A stretch of DNA of 60,023 bases, taken from a virus. Made by a program: the position numbers and the translations under genes. The stretch is from the IMG/VR virus record IMGVR_UViG_3300025280_000036, positions 1 through 60,023 of that record; one strand, given 5' to 3'. Within the stretch, counting starts at the first letter, position 1. Every line of letters begins with the position of its first letter. The notes beneath the pieces were generated by a model. The model saw nothing but the letters and a program-made list of their open reading frames with translations. It was not told where the DNA came from and made no database searches. Shown here one piece after another: positions 49,231-56,791 of this stretch.

Positions 49231-50141
49231 ATTTCTTCATCAAGAATAAATCTGCCTAAAGCCTCAACCACCTGTGGCACGACAGCATTACCGAGCGACT
49301 TCAGACGCGGTGTGCGATCAGGGCATCCATTGATCACTCTTGGGATTCCTCCAGGTTCGTCCAGCCATCTGGAAACCCCATCAGGAACTCTACAAACGCT
49401 GGATTGAGTTGACCATGAACCTTCTGACGTTCCCCCGCCTCGTTTATCACTTTTGTCGTTAAACTTTCCTGTGAACCCTTTTTCCCTCGGCTCCTGTCTT
49501 GATAGCCGAGTCTCGCTTCGTGGCTCATGGGCGTCGGCCACAGACGAGGATCTCGCACCTGTTGGGAAAGATGGATTTGATGGCGTTCTGCGAGTTTGCT
49601 CGTCATGGCGTGTTTGTAGGATGTTGCTATTGTGTACGCCTCGGCTCGATCCTCGCTGGCGTTTGGCGTTTGCCACAATCCAGACTCGATCCCGCCTGTG
49701 CGGGGCATCGACGGCGCAAGCTGGAACAACAAACGATTGTGTGGCGTAACCCGAATCTTCCAAGTCAGAAAGCACCGTGTCGAGTTCCATGTTGATGATG
49801 CCACTAACATTTTCGCCAACGACCCAAGCTGACTCCACCTCCCGTATGACTCGTAGCATTTCAGGCCAGAGTGCGCGGTCATCTTCCGAGCCTCGCTGGT
49901 TCCCGGCGACACTGAATGGTTGGCAAGGAAATCCACCGCAAACAAGCTGAGTTGCCCCTCTGTATTGTCGTCCATCTAATTCCTCAATATTGTCGTGAAT
50001 CGGTACATCAGGCCAGTGCTTTGCAAGTACCTTGCGACAGAACGGATCAGTCTCGCAAAATGCCACTGTCTCCATCCCAGCACGTTCCAAGCCAAGGCTA
50101 AAGCCGCCGATGCCTGAAAACAAGTCAAGCACGGTCATCAT
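49218..50141 (-). CDS. C5 cytosine-specific DNA methyltransferase (Dcm-like)
   Basis: 307 aa; start MMTVLDLFSGIG overlaps the upstream zinc-ribbon stop. All main C5-MTase motifs are present: I (DLFSGIGGFSLGLE), IV with the catalytic Cys (GGFPCQPFSVAG, about residue 72), VI (GENV), VIII (APHRRDRVWIVA) and X (LKSLGNAVVPQVV). It transfers a methyl group from SAM to cytosine in a specific DNA site and could protect phage DNA from host restriction. The target-recognition part is short and is overlapped by a second open frame (49334-49975). Confidence 0.96.
   Translation of the reverse strand: MMTVLDLFSGIGGFSLGLERAGMETVAFCETDPFCRKVLAKHWPDVPIHDNIEELDGRQYRGATQLVCGGFPCQPFSVAGNQRGSEDDRALWPEMLRVIREVESAWVVGENVSGIINMELDTVLSDLEDSGYATQSFVVPACAVDAPHRRDRVWIVANAKRQRGSSRGVHNSNILQTRHDEQTRRTPSNPSFPTGARSSSVADAHEPRSETRLSRQEPREKGFTGKFNDKSDKRGGGTSEGSWSTQSSVCRVPDGVSRWLDEPGGIPRVINGCPDRTPRLKSLGNAVVPQVVEALGRFILDEEMKES
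49334..49975 (-). CDS. Open frame of 213 codons inside the methyltransferase gene (possible overlapping gene)
   Basis: This is on the same strand in a different frame and wholly inside the methyltransferase gene. The product reads MDDNTEGQLSLFAVDFLANH and ends GQLNPAFVEFLMGFPDGWTN, a sequence type I recall in databases under DNA methylase names, with TWKIRVTPHNRLLFQLAPS and GLWQTPNA also familiar. Whether it is translated or only an open frame kept by methyltransferase conservation cannot be told from one sequence. No ribosome site is obvious. Confidence 0.35.
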   Translation of the reverse strand: MDDNTEGQLSLFAVDFLANHSVSPGTSEARKMTAHSGLKCYESYGRWSQLGSLAKMLVASSTWNSTRCFLTWKIRVTPHNRLLFQLAPSMPRTGGIESGLWQTPNASEDRAEAYTIATSYKHAMTSKLAERHQIHLSQQVRDPRLWPTPMSHEARLGYQDRSRGKKGSQESLTTKVINEAGERQKVHGQLNPAFVEFLMGFPDGWTNLEESQE

Positions 50142-50317
50142 TTAATGCTTTTTCCTATGAACACTGGTGCCATTGGCGTTTTTTTTCGATCTATTTCAGG
50201 GCCAGCCCAGAGCCAATGGATGCGCCCGCAAGCCTTGCAACGCACATATTCTCCGACAACTTTCAAATCCCTTTGGACCTTGTGGTCCTTGGTTTCACCC
50301 CCGCAGGAACATTGCAC
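50138..50317 (-). CDS. 59-aa zinc-ribbon protein
   Basis: GTG start behind GGGGAT. The product reads MQCSCGGETKDHKVQRDLKV and has C-S-C near the start and VRCKACGRIHW in the middle, four cysteines in two pairs (CxC and CxxC), the pattern of a zinc ribbon. Its stop overlaps the methyltransferase ATG (ATGATG), so translation is coupled. The frame is too short for standard calling. The role is unknown; a small ribbon can assist DNA recognition. Confidence 0.7.
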   Translation of the reverse strand: MQCSCGGETKDHKVQRDLKVVGEYVRCKACGRIHWLWAGPEIDRKKTPMAPVFIGKSIK

Positions 50318-50342
50318 TATTGATCCCCATCAGCTAAATAAT

Positions 50343-50648
50343 TTAATAATCGATTAGTTTTTTTGCCCTGTGCAGAACGTCATTGAATTCTTTCTGATGA
50401 TTGCCTGTATCTGAGTAACTCATCATCTCATACGCTTCGATCAATTCATCGAGGGTTTTTTTCAACTCATCGATCTCTTTCTCGTATTCGGCGAACAGAT
50501 TAATAGGTTTCCAATCCCTTAAAAGTTTTTCAATTTCTTCGTATCGTTGTCTTTTAATAGACCTGATCCTAGCGGCACTACCTATACCGCTCACTGTCGA
50601 AGGCGGTACTTCCTTACGCTTTTTTTCTGGAGGATTGAGCCAGTACAT
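50343..50648 (-). CDS. 101-aa basic/coiled-coil hypothetical protein
   Basis: Start taken at MYWLNPPEKKRKEVPP after GGAGGATCG. It is basic at the start, then helical (YEEIEKLLRDWK, EKEIDELKKTLDELIEAYE). No domain is recognised. It sits between the zinc-ribbon gene and another small early gene with tight spacing, so all are likely made from one leftward message. Confidence 0.65.
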   Translation of the reverse strand: MYWLNPPEKKRKEVPPSTVSGIGSAARIRSIKRQRYEEIEKLLRDWKPINLFAEYEKEIDELKKTLDELIEAYEMMSYSDTGNHQKEFNDVLHRAKKLIDY

Positions 50649-50650
50649 TT

Positions 50651-50878
50651 TCAACGATCCTCCTCCCAAAACGCGATCAAATCTTCTGGCTTTGCAGCCG
50701 CCACTTCGTGTAGCTCAGACGATACAGGAAGCTCAAAAAAGAAATCAGTCTGGACCGCTTCCAAAACATCTGCCCAGTATGCCCGCATATCGTCTGGCAA
50801 CGTGGGCCGATCAAGAATTTTTTGAACAGCATCGATACGGCTTTGCTTCAATTCTGCTACCAAGGATCGTTCAATCAT
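50651..50878 (-). CDS. 75-aa hypothetical early protein
   Basis: Start MIERSLVAELKQSRIDAVQK follows GGAGGAGAGC. It is acidic and helical (MRAYWADVLEAVQTDFFFEL), ending FWEEDR. No family is recognised. It lies two bases from the start of the next downstream gene. Confidence 0.65.
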   Translation of the reverse strand: MIERSLVAELKQSRIDAVQKILDRPTLPDDMRAYWADVLEAVQTDFFFELPVSSELHEVAAAKPEDLIAFWEEDR

Positions 50879-51147
50879 GCTCTCCTCCATACTCTTACCC
50901 CCCGTGAGCCACCTTCAACCACCGAACGCATGGTCAGCATCGAGCCGTGCATTCGTTTCAGGTAGGCCATTCTGTTCGACAACACACGATAAGCGTGTGT
51001 GCTAGGCAACACGCCGCGAAAAAAAATACTGTCGCCGGGTTCCAGCTTACGCAGCAAGCCGAACGGGTGACCGGCATGGAATCGTCGCGGCGGCAGCGGG
51101 ATGTTACGATCAATGCTCGGTGGCGCAAATGGCGGGTCATCACTCAT
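50875..51147 (-). CDS. 90-aa small protein related to the one at 53899-54159
   Basis: Reads MSDDPPFAPPSIDRNIPLPP, GLLRKLEPGDSIFFRGVLPS and ends with SVVEGGSRGVRVWRRA. The order IPLPP, PGDSI and G.R.WR matches the 86-aa protein nearby and a small phage family (DUF7303-like) that I recall with a conserved I.KG.P.P.....P...M..GDS start and a G.RVWR end. DNA- or protein-binding is guessed, not shown. Confidence 0.7.
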   Translation of the reverse strand: MSDDPPFAPPSIDRNIPLPPRRFHAGHPFGLLRKLEPGDSIFFRGVLPSTHAYRVLSNRMAYLKRMHGSMLTMRSVVEGGSRGVRVWRRA

Positions 51148-51431
51148 CGGGTCTTAGGCAAAAGCCTGTATTCGTAAAGCCCTCGCCCAGCGTTTCCACG
51201 CCGTCTACGCTCGACCGTGTGAGCGCCAAACCGCGGTTTACGCAAGTGGCGTAATTGAGCAGAGACCGAAGGCGAAGGGGCGTGAGTCGCGCTCGCAATC
51301 TCAGCCAAAGTGCGCCATTCCCTGTCGGACATCAGCATGAATATCCGCTTGATCTGTCCCGTCAGCCGACTGAAATCCAGTTCGGGCTGATAATCCGGCC
51401 CATCGAAATGGGTTTCAGGTAACCTTTCCAT
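51144..51431 (-). CDS. 95-aa winged-helix DNA-binding protein
   Basis: The core RIFMLMSDREWRTLAEIASA and SVSAQLRHLRKPRFGAHTVE reads as a winged helix: helix, turn, recognition helix (SVSAQLRHLRK) and wing (HTVERRRRGNAGRGLYEYRL). Such proteins are common in phage replication modules as small transcription regulators. It overlaps the next gene by 4 bases. It could control the early unit. Confidence 0.75.
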   Translation of the reverse strand: MERLPETHFDGPDYQPELDFSRLTGQIKRIFMLMSDREWRTLAEIASATHAPSPSVSAQLRHLRKPRFGAHTVERRRRGNAGRGLYEYRLLPKTR

Positions 51432-51555
51432 CGCTAACCTCCCGCCAATATATTGAGTTGCAGGTCAGACAGCCGTTTTGCTGGAACACATGCCCCCGCT
51501 CTCCCGCACGATCCGACCAGATTGCGCCGCAACGGACGCATTCCCATTGCCGCAA
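51415..51555 (-). CDS. 46-aa zinc-ribbon protein
   Basis: Reads MRQWECVRCGAIWSDRAGER then FQQNGCLTCNSIYWRE from a TTG start; a longer frame to 51684 overlaps the upstream SSB-like gene. The pairs CVRCG and CLTCN form a zinc-ribbon pattern. It directly follows the SSB-like gene's stop, and overlaps the winged-helix gene by 17 bases. Function unknown. Confidence 0.6.
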   Translation of the reverse strand: MRQWECVRCGAIWSDRAGERGHVFQQNGCLTCNSIYWREVSDGKVT

Positions 51556-51556
51556 G

Positions 51557-51928
51557 TCAGAATGGGAAATCGGTATCGGCTGCTTCTGTTGTGGCTTCAG
51601 GGGCCGTGACCGTGGTTGTTTGTGCAACGTCGCCTTCCTCAAATAAATGGTTGTGTTCGTTGCCGTAGTACACCGAACTTGCAATCCTGAAATACTTGCT
51701 GCCGTCTTCCTTGGCCGTGTTCAACCACGCGCTCAAGTTGATGCGCGGTCCTTCGTCCGGGTTCTGGCCGTCCTGCGGGAAAGCGTTGTTACGCAACAGC
51801 ACGATAAGCGTTTTCAGCATGTCTTCCGTTACGACGATATGGCCCCTGTAAGGGGGTTGCCGATTGCTGGTGGTGGCATCCTTGTTGCGCCAGATGCCGC
51901 CCTGATTACTGCTAGGGAATTTATCCAT
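51557..51928 (-). CDS. SSB-like protein with acidic/aromatic C-terminal tip
   Basis: 123 aa: a beta-predicted core (YRGHIVVTEDMLKTLIVLLR, INLSAWLNTAKEDGSKYFRI) then a flexible Ala/Thr/Glu region ending DTDFPF. That tip resembles the DDDIPF tail by which SSB proteins recruit partners. It is encoded next to an annealing protein and a nuclease, which fits a single-strand DNA-binding role. The OB-fold is inferred only. Confidence 0.55.
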   Translation of the reverse strand: MDKFPSSNQGGIWRNKDATTSNRQPPYRGHIVVTEDMLKTLIVLLRNNAFPQDGQNPDEGPRINLSAWLNTAKEDGSKYFRIASSVYYGNEHNHLFEEGDVAQTTTVTAPEATTEAADTDFPF

Positions 51929-52769
51929 CGGTGGTTTCTCCTGTGGTTTGATAGGTGTGTTGCAGTTGTCTTAACTCTTCGACAGACATTTGTCTCAGAG
52001 GCTCGATGCGCTCATTGAACGCTTTGATTTCGTTCTGGTAACCGCGGTTATACAGTTCAAGCAAGGTCTTGCGGTTGCGTTTGGTGAATTCCTCGATCCA
52101 CCCGGCAGCCGTCTTGGGGTCTCCAGCTTTGGCTGGAGTGCCTTCCGGCGGCAGGGCAAACATCACGATGGTGACGTAGATGAACTCCAGCACCTCCTTG
52201 ATGGTGTCCAGTGTCACGTCAACGTCAACGTCAATTTTCTTTTCTATCGTCATCATTCTGTCCTCAAGCGTCCATTTTTGGCCGCTAATAATTACCGCCG
52301 CTGCTGGTTTGACTTTGCTTACAGGCGGGGTGGTTTTTTTAGGTGCAGGAGCTTTCGCTTTTTCGTTGATCGCATGATGCACTTCATCAAAGGAAGCGTA
52401 GTTGCCGCCGCCGAGGCCACAGGCAGACAAACTGCGCCCAATCGAACTTGTAAGTGTGTTTTCGACACACGAAGTCGAATTAACTGGCCCACTACCTCGG
52501 AACTCCTCGGCAAAATCATTGGCAATAACGCGCCATGCACCATTTACAAATACACTAATAGTTGTTTCAGCCAATACCTTTGTTTCATCGACCACATGAA
52601 TCGTAGAAATAATTCTGCCATCTTCTCCATAGGCTTCCCGAAACGCCTGTACTCGCGTATGCACTTCGGCGTATAGCTTGCCCCTGATGTTGACCTTGTT
52701 TTTGTCTGGCAGGTCAGCCATGTTTTTGACCGCGCCGAGCAGTCGATCTTGGTTGTAGTCCTCACTCAC
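51921..52769 (-). CDS. ERF/Sak-type single-strand annealing protein
   Basis: 282 aa. The segments RGKLYAEVHTRVQAFREAYG, an ISTI strand set, NSTSCVENTLTSSIGRSLSA and LGGGNYASFDEVHHAI match the ERF/Rad52-like annealing family; the ...E..TS.IGR.L...G...YAS pattern is the usual signature. The C-terminal 150 residues are lower in complexity and helical. It anneals single-stranded DNA in phage recombination, helped by the nearby nuclease and SSB-like protein. Confidence 0.8.
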   Translation of the reverse strand: MSEDYNQDRLLGAVKNMADLPDKNKVNIRGKLYAEVHTRVQAFREAYGEDGRIISTIHVVDETKVLAETTISVFVNGAWRVIANDFAEEFRGSGPVNSTSCVENTLTSSIGRSLSACGLGGGNYASFDEVHHAINEKAKAPAPKKTTPPVSKVKPAAAVIISGQKWTLEDRMMTIEKKIDVDVDVTLDTIKEVLEFIYVTIVMFALPPEGTPAKAGDPKTAAGWIEEFTKRNRKTLLELYNRGYQNEIKAFNERIEPLRQMSVEELRQLQHTYQTTGETTDG

Positions 52770-52999
52770 GTCATTGACTCCCTCATTGATTTGGTGATGA
52801 TGTCGGCGATTTCGTAAACCGCCAGCTTGTCGAACAGCGTCATAGGTATTTGGGTTAGCGGTCTGCCGAGCATCGTGAACACCACCTGATCGCCTTCAAT
52901 CCTCAAGCGCAGGTTGGATTGTTGAAACTGTGGCAAGCCCCACAAGCCCAGAATCTTGCGGGTCACGCTGTCCAGCATGTCGAATTCAAGCGTCGGCAT
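52766..52999 (-). CDS. 77-aa hypothetical protein
   Basis: Start taken at MPTLEFDMLDSVTRKILGLW; overlaps the nuclease stop by 14 bases. It has a beta-predicted part (SNLRLRIEGDQVVFTMLGRP) and a helical end (LFDKLAVYEIADIITKSM). No family is recognised. The gene lies between the nuclease and the annealing protein genes, so a recombination role is likely. Confidence 0.65.
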   Translation of the reverse strand: MPTLEFDMLDSVTRKILGLWGLPQFQQSNLRLRIEGDQVVFTMLGRPLTQIPMTLFDKLAVYEIADIITKSMRESMT

Positions 53000-53912
53000 G
53001 GCTTTGCGATTCCACGTATCGTGTGTATTGAGAACACCAGCGATTGACCTCGCAGTAATCCTCACAGCGAGTGCGCTTACCAAGGCGGTGCTGGATGACG
53101 TGATCGCCATTCAACTTGTTGTCAGCAGCCCAAGCGATGGCCTCGTCCATGCTGCTGCATACCTTGCTGGCTCGTTTGGCTGTGGCTGATTTAAGCACCA
53201 CAAATTTATCACTCTGCGCCCACATCTCGGCGTCTGAACATTCAACCAAATCCTGATGCAGCAACGCGGCATAAGATGCCTGTTGGTGCAGCGCCAATCG
53301 CTCCTCCACGTAATCAGCAATTGTGTCGCTCTCCCACATCGGCACTGGCAATTGCAACACCGGGCTTTGGGGGTAATCAGCGCGAGTTTTCGCCTGACTG
53401 GCGATCCAGTCTCGCAGGATCACAAGAATATAAAGTTCTGTGACTTGCATCCCCTTGGCTTTTTCAACGAAAAATTTCTGCACTTGCAGTTGCCGATCCC
53501 ACTCCGGCTTGATGCCGTTCTCTTCATGCTTGGCCGCAAACAGCACCGACCTGACGCTTGTCACCTTGTAATCAATGACGATGACCGTGCCATCGGGATT
53601 GAGGATTTGCAGATCAAGCTGGGTGGAGGTCCGTAGGCCGTTTGGGTGATCCCAAAAAATGCGCTCCTCGGCAATGGTGTCATCGCCGGAAGTGGCGAAT
53701 TGCATCACGGCATGGACGCCACGGCCCAGCACGCCGAAAAATGCCAAGGGCAATGTTTTCTTGATCTCATCCTTATGCGCTTTTTTCAACTGCATGATCC
53801 GGGCGCTGTCAATTATCTGGGTGCCAGTGATGTCCGAATCCCCGGCATCATAGCTATCGTGCATGAACCCATTGAGAACCTGCGGCGAAATGTAGCCGTC
53901 ATCCGCTGGCAC
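52986..53912 (-). CDS. PD-(D/E)XK nuclease, RecB/Cas4-like
   Basis: 308 aa from a GTG start (GGAGGG ribosome site); reads MPADDGYISPQVLNGFMHDS. The signature LGRGVHAVMQ, then EERIFWDHPNG, STQLDLQIL, TVIVIDYKVTSVRSV and RQLQVQKFF gives the H-E-D-DxK-Q order of this superfamily. A Cys cluster TRCEDYCEVNRWC near the end may hold an iron-sulfur or zinc site. It likely resects DNA ends with the annealing protein. It overlaps the DUF7303-like gene by 14 bases. Confidence 0.82.
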   Translation of the reverse strand: MPADDGYISPQVLNGFMHDSYDAGDSDITGTQIIDSARIMQLKKAHKDEIKKTLPLAFFGVLGRGVHAVMQFATSGDDTIAEERIFWDHPNGLRTSTQLDLQILNPDGTVIVIDYKVTSVRSVLFAAKHEENGIKPEWDRQLQVQKFFVEKAKGMQVTELYILVILRDWIASQAKTRADYPQSPVLQLPVPMWESDTIADYVEERLALHQQASYAALLHQDLVECSDAEMWAQSDKFVVLKSATAKRASKVCSSMDEAIAWAADNKLNGDHVIQHRLGKRTRCEDYCEVNRWCSQYTRYVESQSHADA

Positions 53913-54159
53913 GACTGACCCTCCATATCCGCAGGCCGTGTTCCGATTCCTTCGCAAGCCGAAATTTGTAATGCTGATGCTTTCGTGAGAACCTTGCCAG
54001 CCTGATGCGACAGGACACCAGCTTTCGTTCCAATTCACGCTGCGTTGCGGCAGGAACGAGGATTGAGTCGCCCACTTTCATCTCCCTCAAAGGCAACGGC
54101 CCGACCTCAACCCGCTCGCTCAAACGCGGCGGCAAGGGAACGCCCTTTTCGATCTTCAT
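53899..54159 (-). CDS. 86-aa small protein, DUF7303-like paralogue
   Basis: Reads MKIEKGVPLPPRLSERVEVG, LPLREMKVGDSILVP and ends GLRIWRVSRASG. The order of I.KG.PLPP, M..GDSI and G.RIWR matches the 90-aa protein at 50875-51147. It is the first gene of the leftward replication unit, downstream of the divergent region. Function unknown. Confidence 0.7.
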   Translation of the reverse strand: MKIEKGVPLPPRLSERVEVGPLPLREMKVGDSILVPAATQRELERKLVSCRIRLARFSRKHQHYKFRLAKESEHGLRIWRVSRASG

Positions 54160-54221
54160 AGTCTCACCATAATGTATATTTTATTCATAATGTTGCGTGA
54201 TTTACAGTCCCAAGTATAGCC
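54160..54221. promoter_or_regulatory. Divergent control region between leftward and rightward replication genes
   Basis: 62 bases carry two copies of CATAATGT (54167-54174 and 54186-54193) and an AT-rich centre. CATAATGTTGC is also found at 7862-7872. The spacing suits overlapping promoters for genes on both strands under a shared regulator; no exact -35/-10 pair stands out. Confidence 0.45.
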
Positions 54222-54695
54222 GTGCCTGAGTCCCAAAGTAAAGCCCCGCGTGAGATTTCGTTTACCGTCCTCGGGCAGTGCTACAGCAAGGCCAATTCAC
54301 GACAACTCGTCACAATAGGCGGGAAACCGCGGTTCATTAAGTCTCGACCCGCAAGGTTGTACGTTACTGATTTTCATAAACAATGCCCCAAACTGACACA
54401 CCTGATGGAAGGTGATTTGGTAGCCGAAATTCATTTGACATATAACAGTAGACGGCCCGATCTTGACTGCAGCCTCATACTGGATGCGATGGAAAAATAC
54501 ATTTATCAGAACGATAGACAAGTGCGAGAGCAACACCTATATTGGGACGGAGTGGATAAGGAAAACCCGAGAGCAGAAATTACAATTCGTGAAAGAAAAG
54601 CCCCTTCCAGCATGGAGCCGGAAAGGGCTAAAACGGCAGCGAGGACTTTGCTGCCAAGCGCAGGGAGAAAACCAAAAATCTCCCCGCGCAGATGA
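54222..54695 (+). CDS. RusA-like Holliday junction resolvase
   Basis: 157 aa from a GTG start; begins MPESQSKAPREISFTVLGQC. The core has the RusA signature: PARLYVTDFHKQC, then NSRRPDLDCSLILDAMEKYI with the D-x-D pair (about residues 79-81) and YQNDRQVRE with another acidic residue. RusA cuts Holliday junctions symmetrically, removing branches before packaging. The C-terminus is a basic tail (GRKPKISPRR). Located next to the primase-helicase gene. Confidence 0.85.
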   Translation: MPESQSKAPREISFTVLGQCYSKANSRQLVTIGGKPRFIKSRPARLYVTDFHKQCPKLTHLMEGDLVAEIHLTYNSRRPDLDCSLILDAMEKYIYQNDRQVREQHLYWDGVDKENPRAEITIRERKAPSSMEPERAKTAARTLLPSAGRKPKISPRR

Positions 54696-54740
54696 TTATG
54701 AACCAATCGATAAAGGAACACCACCAAAGAGGATATCGCC

Positions 54741-56501
54741 ATGAGCAGGAGTGCTGTCGAGCTTGCCGTTCAAAACGCCAAACACAACCAAAGAATCCTC
54801 TGCCCTGCCTGCGGCCCTACCCGTAAAAAGTCTAAACAAAAAACATTGAGCATCACCGTCGAGCCTGACGGGACCAAACTTTTTTGCTGCCATCACTGCG
54901 ATATCAGCGGTCGAATCTCAGAAAAACCGCGCCCCTTAATTGACCCGCTCGATGAATTCCTGCAATCCGTTCCGGGCCATCCCAACGTCATTGAACTCCC
55001 GAGTGCCACACACGACCGCGAGCTTGAGCAGTTCATGGAATCTCGCGGAATCTCTAGGGAAACCTATCAGAATTTCGGCGTGACCAGCGACATCCGCTGG
55101 TTCGATAAAAAAGCCGGTGAACAACTGGCGGTCGGTTTCACTTATGGCGATCCTGCCGAACCGAGTGCGATCAAGTGGCGCTCACTGAAAAGCAAAGCCT
55201 TTACCCAGACAGGTGCAGCGCAAACTTTTTATGGCCTTGAAAAACTGCCCAAAGACATGAGCGATATGACCCTCGTTATCTGCGAGGGCGAAATCGATTG
55301 TCTCAGCGTAGCGCAGGCATTTTCTGCTACTGATACAGAAGTGGCGGTGGTGAGTGTACCGAATGGCGCTCCAGCCAAACCTGTACGGCATGATGATGGC
55401 ATCAAGTTCAACTACCTGTGGGAGGCAAGGGAATTACTGGAATCGAGTAGCAGAATTATCCTTGCCACTGACCACGACCAGCCCGGAGACAATCTCAAGC
55501 AGGAGATCGCCCGCAGGGTAGGGCGAGGACGATGCTGGGAGGTTGAATTCAGCACCGAACTCAAGGATGCCAACGCGGTCCTGTGCGCCGAAGGCCCGGA
55601 ACGATTGCGGGAAATTATCGAGGCGGCCACACCAATGCCGCTGGCCGGTGTGTTCAGCGCCAAGGATTATGAGGAACAGGTGGAGGAAATTTTCGATGCC
55701 GGTGGTACAGGCAAGGGCTTGAGTACGGGTTTCAAATCGCTTGATAAAATCCTGACGATTGCCCCCGGCTTATACGTTATTACTGGCATGGCAGGTCATG
55801 GTAAATCTTCCCTGATAGACAATCTGTTGCTCAACACGAGCGAGCAGCACGGCTACCGGTGGGCAGTTTGCTCGATGGAAAACCCGGTCCCGATTCATAT
55901 CTTGAAACTGGCTGCCCTGAAAACGCAGAAGCCATTTTTTGAAGGGCCAACCGAACGGATGTCCAAACAGGAATTGCGTGAATCTATAGACTGGATCAAC
56001 GACCGGTTTTGTTTTTTGGAAAACAAGGACGGGGAAGTCGCCACCATCGATTCCATTATCCGCAGAAGCCGTGATGCATTGCTCAGGCTGGGTATCAACG
56101 GCTTGTTAATCGATCCTTATAACTTCTTGGAACCTACCAATAAAAACACGAACGAGCATCAGGAAATCAGTGCCAATTTGTCAAAAATAATTTCATTTTC
56201 GCAGGAAGCGAACCTGACGGTATTTTTTGTCGCACACCCCACCAAGCAATACCCGCAGGGTGAGAAGGAAAAACCGGTTGATGGAAACGCGATTTCTGGC
56301 AGCTATTCTTGGGCGTCCAAGACAGACTTCGGGGTTACGCTGTTTAGGACCAACGATCCGAACGATCACACGCCTGAAGTCATCGTTTGGAAATCGCGGT
56401 TTAACTGGATCGCGCAGCGCGGATCGCAAAAATTATCCTACGATGTTGCGACCGGAAAGATGAGCGATATCAGGGATGATTTTGATTGGTCCGTAAGTTA
56501 G
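54741..56501 (+). CDS. Primase-helicase (T7 gp4/Twinkle-like)
   Basis: 586 aa, start MSRSAVELAVQNAKHNQ after AGAGGATATC. N-terminal zinc pattern CPAC (about residue 21) and CCHHC (about 48), then a TOPRIM domain with the Glu in VICEGEIDCLS (about 180) and ATDHDQPGD (about 241), and a RecA-like helicase core with Walker A GMAGHGKSS (about 349), plus FVAHPTKQYPQGEKE. It would unwind DNA and lay RNA primers for a host polymerase. Its 3' end overlaps the next minus-strand gene by 4 bases. Confidence 0.95.
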   Translation: MSRSAVELAVQNAKHNQRILCPACGPTRKKSKQKTLSITVEPDGTKLFCCHHCDISGRISEKPRPLIDPLDEFLQSVPGHPNVIELPSATHDRELEQFMESRGISRETYQNFGVTSDIRWFDKKAGEQLAVGFTYGDPAEPSAIKWRSLKSKAFTQTGAAQTFYGLEKLPKDMSDMTLVICEGEIDCLSVAQAFSATDTEVAVVSVPNGAPAKPVRHDDGIKFNYLWEARELLESSSRIILATDHDQPGDNLKQEIARRVGRGRCWEVEFSTELKDANAVLCAEGPERLREIIEAATPMPLAGVFSAKDYEEQVEEIFDAGGTGKGLSTGFKSLDKILTIAPGLYVITGMAGHGKSSLIDNLLLNTSEQHGYRWAVCSMENPVPIHILKLAALKTQKPFFEGPTERMSKQELRESIDWINDRFCFLENKDGEVATIDSIIRRSRDALLRLGINGLLIDPYNFLEPTNKNTNEHQEISANLSKIISFSQEANLTVFFVAHPTKQYPQGEKEKPVDGNAISGSYSWASKTDFGVTLFRTNDPNDHTPEVIVWKSRFNWIAQRGSQKLSYDVATGKMSDIRDDFDWSVS

Positions 56502-56779
56502 AGCAATCCGTTGTTGCGCGCAATCGTCACCAGATCGTCAGCCAGCCGCTTGTTTTTTTCGATGAGGTCATCCCGCAACGCGATCAGATCGGTGCGCAGC
56601 GTTTGAATCTGAGGCTGTAATACATCCAAGATCGCTGCCGCTTGGGTTAATCGCTCAATGCTCTCCCGGTAGCTGCACTGTGATTCCTCCTGTTGCTGGC
56701 GCAACAGTTCGTTGTGCTGATGCCACGCCTGAGCGTTGTCTGAATCGATCAGATCGTCATCGTGTTGGTTGTTGGTCAT
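56498..56779 (-). CDS. 93-aa coiled-coil protein
   Basis: Starts MTNNQHDDDLIDSDNAQAWH. It is fully helical with a Gln/Glu-rich first half and a leucine-heptad second half (LQPQIQTLRTDLIALRDDLI). No enzymatic motif is seen. It is convergent with the primase gene, overlapping its end. Confidence 0.65.
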   Translation of the reverse strand: MTNNQHDDDLIDSDNAQAWHQHNELLRQQQEESQCSYRESIERLTQAAAILDVLQPQIQTLRTDLIALRDDLIEKNKRLADDLVTIARNNGLL

Positions 56780-56791
56780 TTGGATTCCTCT

